Source: Streptomyces sp. NBC_00247
Lineage (GTDB): Bacteria > Actinomycetota > Actinomycetes > Streptomycetales > Streptomycetaceae
Assembly: GCF_036188265.1 (NCBI RefSeq)
Contig: NZ_CP108093.1
Span: 2,927,001-2,991,000 of the forward strand
Direction of reading: 5' to 3'
Length of the DNA: 64,000 nucleotides
Both the position numbers and the translations under genes were made by a program. Of this stretch, positions 17,803-24,913 are shown one piece after another. How positions within the stretch are numbered: position 1 is the first letter of the stretch; each line of letters begins with the position of its first letter. The notes under the pieces were generated by a model. The model did no database searches, had not been told where the DNA came from, and worked only from the letters and a program-made list of their open reading frames with translations.

Positions 17803-18999
17803 CTACGGGTTGATCCCCCGGCCCTCGCGTCCCCCCACCCGGGCGCGGTCGGCGGCCTCGGTGCCGTGGGTCCAGCCGTCCGGATCGGTGGCGCCGCGCA
17901 CCCGGGTGGTCGTGGTACGGGGGAACATCCGCTCCGCCGCGCCGGAGACCGCCACGTCGCGGGCGGCCAGCACGGGCAGCAGCGCGTCGTCGCCCGGCCC
18001 GTCCGTACCGCCGCCGTCCGCGCCCGCCGCTGCCGCGCCGGCCTCGGCGGTCACCCGCGCGGTGTCGGCGGCGAGCCGGCTGCCGAGCCGCTGGGCGTAC
18101 CCCATCAGGAAGGACTGCCGGAACGTCTTGGTCCGCTTCCGGCCGCCGGCCCGCTGCCCCGCTTCGGCGCGCGCCATCGCGGAGGTGCCCTGCACCAGCA
18201 GCGAGGTGAAGAGGAGTTCCACCGCCTCCAGGTCGGGCTCGAAGCCGACGACCGTGGTGAAGCCGAGGTCGCTGTTCCACACGGCCCGGCAGCGGTTCGC
18301 CGAGGCGACCGCGTCGAGCAGGATCGCCTTGGCCGTCTCGTACGGGGCGTCGACCCCGATCCGGCAGGCGCCGGGCCGGTCCCCGCTGTGGGTACGGGCG
18401 GCGAGCAGCGCCTCGTCGATGCTGTGCCGGGCCATCAGCTCCTGCGCCTTGGTGGTGAGCGCCTCGGCCTCCTCCGGGAAGTCCGTCCCCTCCGCCTTCG
18501 CCAGCAGGGCGCGGATGCGGGTCAGCATCCGGGGTTCGCCGTGCGCGGGCGGCGGAAGGTGCGAGCCGCCGGCCGTTGCCTCGCCGGGCGGCGGCCCGAC
18601 CGCCTCCACGGCGGGGAGCCGCAGCAGCAGCCGGTACAGCTCCAGCAGCGCGGAGGCGTAGGAGAAACGGTCGGGCCGGTTACGGGGCACGGGCGGCGGC
18701 AGCTCGGCGAGCTGGCCCGACCAGCGCGGCGGGAGCGTCGCGTACCCGGCGGTCTCGGCGGCGATCAGGGTCGCGGCGAGGGCCGCCCGCTCCTCGTCCA
18801 GCTCCCGGCGCACGAACCGTACGACGTCGGCGGGCTGCCAGCCCCGGGCCCACGCGCGGCGGAGGAACTCCTCGCCGCGCCGGTGCGCCTCGTCGTCCGC
18901 GCCCGGGGCGGCGGCGAGCAGCGACGCACCGGTGTCCAGACCGGCGTCGCCCTCCGCGTAGAGGGCCGCCGCGCACGCCTGGTCGATCACCGGTTCCAT
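17803..18999 (-). CDS. DUF2786 domain protein
   Basis: A 398-residue soluble protein. The DUF2786 domain is visible at about residues 157-200 (MLTRIRALLAKAEGTDFPEE then AQELMARHSIDEALL). Downstream, DLEAVELLFTSLLVQGTSAM and TKTFRQSFLMGYAQRLGSRL form the conserved helical part seen in phage- and actinobacterial homologues. Function is not known. The upstream half is Ala/Arg-rich without recognisable motifs. Confidence 0.82.
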   Translation of the reverse strand: MEPVIDQACAAALYAEGDAGLDTGASLLAAAPGADDEAHRRGEEFLRRAWARGWQPADVVRFVRRELDEERAALAATLIAAETAGYATLPPRWSGQLAELPPPVPRNRPDRFSYASALLELYRLLLRLPAVEAVGPPPGEATAGGSHLPPPAHGEPRMLTRIRALLAKAEGTDFPEEAEALTTKAQELMARHSIDEALLAARTHSGDRPGACRIGVDAPYETAKAILLDAVASANRCRAVWNSDLGFTTVVGFEPDLEAVELLFTSLLVQGTSAMARAEAGQRAGGRKRTKTFRQSFLMGYAQRLGSRLAADTARVTAEAGAAAAGADGGGTDGPGDDALLPVLAARDVAVSGAAERMFPRTTTTRVRGATDPDGWTHGTEAADRARVGGREGRGINP

Positions 19000-19025
19000 G
19001 GGTTCAGGGTAGAGGCGGGCGCGCC

Positions 19026-19085
19026 CTCGCCCCCTCCCGCGCCCCCTCCCTCGCCCCCTCCCTCGCCCCCTCCCGCGCCCTCCCT
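19026..19085. repeat. 12-bp tandem repeat, about five copies
   Basis: Units of the form (CT/CG)CGCCCCCTCC run head to tail in the short gap between the oxidoreductase and DUF2786 genes. It is non-coding and probably unstable in length. Confidence 0.75.
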
Positions 19086-19086
19086 G

Positions 19087-20013
19087 TCACCCCTCCTGCG
19101 GCGGGAGCAGCACCAGCTTTCCGCGGACGTGCCCGGCCTCGCTGACCCGGTGCGCCTCGGCGGCCCGGGCCAGCGGATACGTGTGGTCGACCGGGATGCG
19201 CAGCTCGCCGAGGACGGCCCGCCGGGCGTTGGCGGCGAGGCGTGCGGCGGAGGGGCCGCCGCCCCCGGCGGAGAAGGCGACCCCGAGCGCGGGGGCGTCC
19301 GCGTCGGCGATGGTGATCACCCGGTCCGTCGTACCGCCGCGCAGCTCGATGGAGTCCGGCAGCGCGCCCCGGCCCGCCGCGTCGAAGACCGCGTCCACAC
19401 CCTGTGGAGCCAGCGCGCGGACCCGCTCGACCAGCCCGGGGCCGTACTCCACCGGCGTCGCGCCCAGCACCCGGAGGTAGTCGTGGTTGGCGGGGGACGC
19501 CGTGCCGATGACGGTCGCGCCCCGGGCCGTCGCGAGCTGCACGGCGGCCGAGCCGACCGCACCGGCCGCGCCGTGCAGCAGCAGCGTCTCCCCGGCGTCC
19601 AACGCCAGTTCGTCGAGCACCCGGGAGGCGGTCTCGGTGGCCACCGGCAGCGCGGCGGCCGTCTCCCAGTCCAGGTCGGCCGGCTTGCGGGTGATCTTCT
19701 CCGGGACGGCCAGCACCTCGGTGGCGTACGAGCCGGTCTCGCTGTAACCGAGCACCTCGTCGCCGGGGGCGAAGTCGGTGACGCCCTCGCCGACCTCCTC
19801 GACCACGCCCGCGAACTCGCTGCCGGGCGTCGCGGGGAACGCGGTGGGGGCCGCCTGTCGCATCCACCCCTTGCGGATCTTGTAGTCGAGCGGGTTGACC
19901 CCGGCGGCACGGACCCGGGCCCGGAGCCTGCCCGGCGCCACCCGCGGGGCGTCCACCTCCGTCATCCGCAGCACCTCGGGGCCGCCGAACTCCTCGAACA
20001 CGATCGCCTTCAT
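19087..20013 (-). CDS. NADP-dependent oxidoreductase, zinc-free MDR (quinone oxidoreductase) type
   Basis: A 308-residue medium-chain dehydrogenase/reductase: GroES-like N-terminal half (MKAIVFEEFGGPEVL, AAGVNPLDYKIRKG, PGSEFAGVVEEVGEGV) and a Rossmann half with LLLHGAAGAVGSAAVQLA. The catalytic-zinc ligands of alcohol dehydrogenases are absent, as in quinone oxidoreductases and enone reductases. The ATG follows GGAGCAGGAGCAGGG. Substrate unknown. Divergent from the polymerase gene. Confidence 0.92.
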   Translation of the reverse strand: MKAIVFEEFGGPEVLRMTEVDAPRVAPGRLRARVRAAGVNPLDYKIRKGWMRQAAPTAFPATPGSEFAGVVEEVGEGVTDFAPGDEVLGYSETGSYATEVLAVPEKITRKPADLDWETAAALPVATETASRVLDELALDAGETLLLHGAAGAVGSAAVQLATARGATVIGTASPANHDYLRVLGATPVEYGPGLVERVRALAPQGVDAVFDAAGRGALPDSIELRGGTTDRVITIADADAPALGVAFSAGGGGPSAARLAANARRAVLGELRIPVDHTYPLARAAEAHRVSEAGHVRGKLVLLPPQEG

Positions 20014-20210
20014 CCCTGCTCCTGCTCCCCGCACCGCGGTCCGCTCGCCGTCGCCCCCGGTGCCGATCCTCGCGGCAGGCGCCCGGAGCCGCCCCCCGGG
20101 AGGCGCCGCCCGGGGGCCGCCGCCGAGGCCGTGTCCGAACGGTGTGCGTGGGGACGGCGGCCCAGGGGCGTTCCCCGGCGATGTCAGTGCCCGGTGCCAG
20201 ACTCGGGGCC

Positions 20211-21926
20211 ATGACGGAACGGTGGGCCCTGGCCGCGGCGGAGGGCGGCGGCGCGCTGCTCGTTCCGCTGGAGCGGGACGGGAGCCCGGCCGGTCCGGTG
20301 CTCCGGGAACCCGACCTCGCCGAGGCGGTCCGCGCGCGCCCCCGGGTGGTGCGCTGGGTGTGGCGGTCCACCACCGAGATCTACCCCCGGCTGCTCGCCG
20401 CCGGGGTCCGCGTCGAGCGGTGCTACGACATCGAGTCCGCCGAGCTGCTCCTCCTCGGCCACGCGGGGCGGCTCGGCGAACCGCGTTCCGCCGCGGCGGC
20501 CCTGGCCCGGCTCCACAACGCCCCCGTACCCGCCGATCCGCCGCCCCGCAGCGCCGACCCGGGAGCGCAGTCCCCGCTCTTCGAGCAGTCGGCCGGCACG
20601 CAGGTGCCGTTCGAGGGCCTGCTCGACGTCTACGCCGACCAGCTGCGCCGCCACCGGGAGGCGGAGCACCCGGACCGGATGCTGCTGCTCACCGGCACCG
20701 AGTCCGCCGGGATGCTGGTCGCCGCCGAGATGAACCGGGCCGGAATGCCCTGGCGGGCCGATGTGCACCGGGAGCTGCTGAACGAGCTGCTCGGCGAGCG
20801 GTACGCGGGCGGTGGCGAGCCCCGCCGGCTCGCCGAGCTGGCGGACCGGGTCTCGGCGGCGTTCGGGCGGCGGGTGCGGCCCGATCTGCCCGCGGACGTC
20901 ATCAAGGCGTTCGCCGGGGCCGGGATCAAGGTGACCTCCACCCGGCGCTGGCACCTGGAGGGGATCGACCACCCGGCGGTGGAGCCGCTGATCGCGTACA
21001 AGAAGCTCTACCGCATCTGGACCGCGCACGGCTGGGGCTGGCTCCAGGACTGGGTGCGCGAGGGCCGCTTCCGCCCCGAGTACACGCCGGGCGGCTCGGT
21101 CAGCGGACGGTGGACGACCAACGGCGGCGGGGCGCTCCAGATCCCCAAGGTGATCCGCCGGGCGGTCGTCGCGGACGAGGGCTGGCGGCTCGTCGTCGCC
21201 GACGCCGACCAGATGGAGCCCCGGGTCCTCGCCGCGATCTCCCGCGACCCCGGACTGATGGAGGTCGCGGGACACGAGGGCGACCTCTACGCCGCGCTCT
21301 CCGACCGCGCCTTCCGGGGCGACCGGGACCAGGCGAAGGTCGCCCTGCTCGGCGCGGTCTACGGCCAGACCTCCGGCGACGGCCTCAAGAACCTCGCCGC
21401 GCTGCGCCGCCGCTTCCCGCTGGCCGTCGGGTACGTCGACGACGCGGCGAAGGCGGGCGAGGAGGGGCGTCTCGTACGGACCTGGCTCGGGCGGACCAGC
21501 CCGCCCGAGCCAGGTCCGGGGGACGACGGCGAGGCGGGGCTGCCGCAGGAGGGCGGCGCCGACGAGGAGGACGGCTCCGGGGAAGGCCGCCGGGGGTACG
21601 GCTTCACCCCCGGGTACGCCTCCTCCGACGCGCGGGCCCGTGGCCGCTTCACCCGTAACTTCGTGGTGCAGGGCAGCGCCGCCGACTGGGCGCTGCTGCT
21701 CCTCGCGGGGCTGCGCCGCACGCTCGCCGAGGAGGGACTCCGGGGGGAGCTGGTGTTCTTCCAGCACGACGAGGTGATCGTGCACTGTCCGGCCGAGGAG
21801 TCGGAGCGGGTGGTGCGGGCGATCCGCGAGGCCGGTGAGCTGGCCGGACGGATCGCCTTCGGCAAGACTCCGGTGCGGTTCCCGTTCACCACGGCGGTGG
21901 TGGAGCGGTACTCGGACGCGAAGTGA
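20211..21926 (+). CDS. Family-A DNA polymerase-like protein (annotated type: bifunctional 3'-5' exonuclease/DNA polymerase)
   Basis: A 571-residue protein of an actinobacterial family related to the Klenow fragment of Pol I. Motif A reads VVADADQMEPRVLA (canonical form D-Y-S-Q-I-E-L-R), motif B/O-helix is RDQAKVALLGAVYGQTSGDG, and motif C is QHDEVIVH; polymerase-site Asp residues are kept. An acidic insert of about 45 residues follows the fingers. The N-terminal exonuclease-like domain lacks a visible D-x-E motif, so proofreading is doubtful. ATG start chosen by conservation; an in-frame ATG ten codons upstream is possible. Role probably in repair, by inference. Confidence 0.85.
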   Translation: MTERWALAAAEGGGALLVPLERDGSPAGPVLREPDLAEAVRARPRVVRWVWRSTTEIYPRLLAAGVRVERCYDIESAELLLLGHAGRLGEPRSAAAALARLHNAPVPADPPPRSADPGAQSPLFEQSAGTQVPFEGLLDVYADQLRRHREAEHPDRMLLLTGTESAGMLVAAEMNRAGMPWRADVHRELLNELLGERYAGGGEPRRLAELADRVSAAFGRRVRPDLPADVIKAFAGAGIKVTSTRRWHLEGIDHPAVEPLIAYKKLYRIWTAHGWGWLQDWVREGRFRPEYTPGGSVSGRWTTNGGGALQIPKVIRRAVVADEGWRLVVADADQMEPRVLAAISRDPGLMEVAGHEGDLYAALSDRAFRGDRDQAKVALLGAVYGQTSGDGLKNLAALRRRFPLAVGYVDDAAKAGEEGRLVRTWLGRTSPPEPGPGDDGEAGLPQEGGADEEDGSGEGRRGYGFTPGYASSDARARGRFTRNFVVQGSAADWALLLLAGLRRTLAEEGLRGELVFFQHDEVIVHCPAEESERVVRAIREAGELAGRIAFGKTPVRFPFTTAVVERYSDAK

Positions 21927-21967
21927 GAGTCCCGCCCGCCCGGGGCACGGGCGGGCGGGACTCTCAC
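21923..21967. terminator. Strong bidirectional terminator
   Basis: A perfect 19-bp stem (GTGAGAGTCCCGCCCGCCC with its exact complement) around a seven-base loop. It overlaps the polymerase stop codon and separates it from the convergent membrane-protein gene. Confidence 0.85.
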
Positions 21968-21975
21968 CACACGGT

Positions 21976-23319
21976 CTACTTCACCTGGAGCTCGCGCCAC
22001 TGCGGGGAGGTGACCAGCGCCTTGAGCTCGTCGACGGAGAGCGCGGGATCGGACCGGGTGGCAACCCCGTCCTGCCGATCCGCGTTGAAGGCCATGACCG
22101 CGACCCGCATGCCGTCGGGGTACATGAGGTCGACCGTCCACTGGACGATGCCCTGCCCGCCCTTCTCGCCCGGCGTCTGCCGGACCGCGAGCAGCCCCCC
22201 GTCCGGCAGGGTCTCGGCGCTGCCGTACAGATCGCCCGCCACGTCCCGCATGTCGCGCTGGACGTTGATCCCGACGAGGGACTGCCCCTGGCCGTCGTCC
22301 ACGACCAGCTCGGCGTACTCGCTGCCGTCCTCGTGCTCCTGCCGGACCACCGTGACATCGTCCGGGAGCAGTCCGAGGAAGGTGGGCATCAGCGTGGAGT
22401 AGTCGAGTTCGGGGGCGCGGCTGGGGGTGGGCGTCGGGGCGGGGGTCGCCGATCCGCCCTGGCCGTTCTTCTCCCGCTGCGCGACGATCACCCCCATGCG
22501 CTGGATCAGCCCCGTCCACTTCCCGGACTGTCCGAGGAGGTCGAGCTGTCGTCGGTCGAGCACCGGGGTGGAACGGGCCGGGTCGGCCGGGTCGTCGAGC
22601 AGACCGCTGTAGGCGCGTACGTCGAGGGTCACCCCGCCCACCGCCAGGGTGCGGATGCGGTTCCCGACCAGGTCCGGGACTGCCGGGTCCGCGGTGGCCG
22701 GTGCCGTGGCGGTCGGGCACTCGCCGCCGGGCCGGCGCTTCCCGGAGGCGTCGGTGAGGCCGGGGCCGCCGACGGCGTCGAAGGCCAGTGCCACTCCGGC
22801 CGGCACGTCCCTCAGGTCACCCGGCGCGGTCCGGCAGGCCGCGGCCTGGCCGCCGCCCCGTGCGTAACTCGGCGTCGGGTAGAGGGCGGCGGTGACCGTG
22901 GCGGCCCCCTCACCGTCGTCGTACACGACGGAGGCCGACGCCACCGCGCCGTCCTCGGTCTCCCCCGTACCGACGCCGGAACCCTCGGACACCTTCCCCG
23001 CGGGCAGCAGCGCGGCCAGCGTCTCGACCATCTCCGTGCCGGAGATCCCTGTGCCGGCGGCGGCCGGGGACACGGAGCGCGTACCCGACGCCAGATCAGC
23101 GCCGGGTCCGGAGCCCCCGACCAGACCGGTCGCCAGACCACCGCCGAGGGCGACGAGAGCGAGCGCGAGCGCGCCCCCGGTGACGGCGGCGGTCCTGCGC
23201 CGCCGCACCCCGCGCCGCCCGGCCTCGACCGAGCCGTCGAGCAGCGCGGTCCGGTCGCGGAGCTCGAAGGACTCGCCGGTGCGGCGGAGCTCATCACTCA
23301 GGTCGTCTTCAAAGGGCAT
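21976..23319 (-). CDS. Membrane-anchored protein encoded with a SigE-family sigma factor
   Basis: A 447-residue protein with a short basic cytoplasmic N-terminus (residues 1-45, ending GRRGVRRRRTAA), one transmembrane helix (about 46-70) and a long extracellular part with no family I recognise. A Pro/Thr-rich linker (ATPAPTPTPSRAPE) divides it into two similar-looking segments that both contain LLP-x-D/G-K/D-V and E-YAELV/SASVVYDDG-type strands. It follows the sigma gene on the same strand, so it may act as the sigma factor's regulator or as its target, but no anti-sigma motif is visible. Confidence 0.7.
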   Translation of the reverse strand: MPFEDDLSDELRRTGESFELRDRTALLDGSVEAGRRGVRRRRTAAVTGGALALALVALGGGLATGLVGGSGPGADLASGTRSVSPAAAGTGISGTEMVETLAALLPAGKVSEGSGVGTGETEDGAVASASVVYDDGEGAATVTAALYPTPSYARGGGQAAACRTAPGDLRDVPAGVALAFDAVGGPGLTDASGKRRPGGECPTATAPATADPAVPDLVGNRIRTLAVGGVTLDVRAYSGLLDDPADPARSTPVLDRRQLDLLGQSGKWTGLIQRMGVIVAQREKNGQGGSATPAPTPTPSRAPELDYSTLMPTFLGLLPDDVTVVRQEHEDGSEYAELVVDDGQGQSLVGINVQRDMRDVAGDLYGSAETLPDGGLLAVRQTPGEKGGQGIVQWTVDLMYPDGMRVAVMAFNADRQDGVATRSDPALSVDELKALVTSPQWRELQVK

Positions 23320-23470
23320 GGCAGAGACACCACTTCTCGTTCGGTGGAGGCGGAGGGCGGAGCGGAGTACGCGCGGGTGGGGGACGAGTCCGGGTGCGCG
23401 CGGCGCGGCCACGGGCGCGGGTTCGGCGTTCGGCGGGCGGTGCGGGCGGACGGCTCAGTGGGTGGACGGC

Positions 23471-23983
23471 TCAGTGGGTGGCGAACTCGGTGAGGCTGCC
23501 GCCCAGCAGGGTGCGCAGCCGGGCCAACGCCCTTACGCACCGCGTCCGTACGGCTGCCGGACTCGTCCGGAGGATCTCGGCGGTCTGGTCGACGCTGCGG
23601 TCCTCCCAGTACCTCAGCACCACCACCGCCCGGTCCTTCGGGGGGAGCCGGTCGAGGGCGTCGAGCAGCGTCATCCGCAGGGCCGGGTCCTCCCCCGCGA
23701 GGTCGGGGACCGTGTCGGGCAGTTCCGCGAGCGGGCGTTCCCCGGCGGAGCGGCGCCTGCGGTGCGTGAGGAAGGTGCGGACGAGCACGGTCTGGGCGTA
23801 CGCGGCGGGGTTGTCGATCCGGTGCACGCGGCCCCACAGCGTGTACATCCGGCCGAGGGTCTCCTGGACGAGGTCCTCGGCGAGGTGCACGTCACCGCCG
23901 GTCAACAGCGCGGCCGATCGGTACAGGTGGCCCGCGCAACTCGCGGCGAACTCCCTGAAGTCCTCGACCCGTGACTTCCTCAT
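23471..23983 (-). CDS. RNA polymerase sigma factor, SigE family (sigma-70, ECF)
   Basis: A 170-residue group IV sigma factor. Region 2 spans about residues 8-75 (EFAASCAGHLYRSAALLTGG, AEDLVQETLGRMY, then AYAQTVLVRTFL), and region 4 about 105-160 (LDALDRLPPKDRAVVVLRYW, DRSVDQTAEIL, SPAAVRTRCVRALARL). The SigE family label refers to the actinobacterial M. tuberculosis/S. coelicolor-type ECF group with this length and region-4 sequence. ATG start with GGGGGAA upstream. A possible ECF-type promoter precedes it, suggesting autoregulation. Confidence 0.92.
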   Translation of the reverse strand: MRKSRVEDFREFAASCAGHLYRSAALLTGGDVHLAEDLVQETLGRMYTLWGRVHRIDNPAAYAQTVLVRTFLTHRRRRSAGERPLAELPDTVPDLAGEDPALRMTLLDALDRLPPKDRAVVVLRYWEDRSVDQTAEILRTSPAAVRTRCVRALARLRTLLGGSLTEFATH

Positions 23984-24034
23984 GCGTTCCCCCGTCTCCC
24001 ACGGCCGGACCGGCCGCGCGCCCCGCACTCCTTC

Positions 24035-24061
24035 GACGCGATGGGCCGGGAGAAATGTTTC
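24035..24061 (-). promoter_or_regulatory. Candidate ECF-sigma promoter of the sigE-like gene
   Basis: On the minus strand GAAAC (-35-like) and CGTC (-10-like) are separated by 18 bases, the pattern typical of ECF promoters in Streptomyces. It lies about 50 bases before the sigma gene start. Autoregulation would follow, but the match is short and could be chance. Confidence 0.35.
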
Positions 24062-24171
24062 ACGCGAACGCCCACTGATTTTCCCGGGGTTGTGCGACGC
24101 GGGACGGGCTGCCGGAACCGGGTCCGCCCCGGCGCTCCCCAACCCCCTTGAGCGCGGGTAGGTTCGGCGCC

Positions 24172-24852
24172 ATGGACACTGGTCAGCTACTGGGCTCGGG
24201 GCGCAGCGCCGACGTGTACGCACTCGACGACTCCTGGGTGCTGCGCCGCTACCGCGACGATGCCGACACCACCCCTGAACTGGTGGTGATGTCCTACCTC
24301 TCGGCGTTCGGCTTCCCGGTACCGCGCATCGGGCCGGCACCCCAGGGGGCGGGCCCCGGGGACCTCGTGATGCAGCGGCTGACCGGTCCCACCATGGCCG
24401 AGGCGCTCACGGCCGGCTCTCTGGACGCCCGCCGGGGCGGCGAGATGATCGCCGGGCTGTTGCGGGAGCTGCACGCGCTGCCGCCGCGCCTCTCCCTCGA
24501 TCCGGAGGTCCGCATCCTCCACCTCGACCTGCACCCCGAGAACGTGATGCTCACCGGGCACGGGCCGGTGGTGATCGACTGGAGCAACACCACCGAGGGC
24601 TCGCCCGGGATGGACCGCGCCATGTCGGCCCTGATCCTGGCGCAGGTCTCCCTCACCCCGGGCTTCCCGGCCGCCGAGGGCGTGGGCATCCTGCTCACCG
24701 CCCTGATGAACGCCATGGCGGGCGACGGTGCGATCGCCGAGGCGGACCTTGCCGGAGCCGTCGCGCTGCGCTCCTCGGACCCGTACCTCTCCCCCGCCGA
24801 ACACGCCGTGCTGGGCGAGGCCGCGGCGCTGGTGGACGCGCACGGGAGGTGA
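24172..24852 (+). CDS. Aminoglycoside phosphotransferase-like (APH/choline kinase fold) protein
   Basis: A 226-residue small-molecule-kinase-like protein. The catalytic loop HLDLHPENVML (Brenner-type H-x-D-x-x-x-x-N) and the metal motif VIDWSN are present, with G-S-G-R-S-A-D-V-Y as the nucleotide loop and LRELHALPP in the helical lobe. It is shorter than resistance APH enzymes (about 260-300), and no resistance claim can be made. A TAGGTT hexamer lies seven bases before the ATG and no ribosome-binding site is visible, so the transcript may be leaderless. Confidence 0.85.
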   Translation: MDTGQLLGSGRSADVYALDDSWVLRRYRDDADTTPELVVMSYLSAFGFPVPRIGPAPQGAGPGDLVMQRLTGPTMAEALTAGSLDARRGGEMIAGLLRELHALPPRLSLDPEVRILHLDLHPENVMLTGHGPVVIDWSNTTEGSPGMDRAMSALILAQVSLTPGFPAAEGVGILLTALMNAMAGDGAIAEADLAGAVALRSSDPYLSPAEHAVLGEAAALVDAHGR

Positions 24853-24913
24853 CGCGCGCAGGGGCCGGCGAGAGCACGCGCCCCGCCGCCCCCGCCTCCA
24901 CACCCCCCGGCCG

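Noticed and set aside
19026..19085. A coding tail of the oxidoreductase region (Gly-Ala-Arg-Glu repeats in one frame)
   Set aside because: The frame lies outside the conserved gene and past its stop; it is just a 12-bp tandem repeat.
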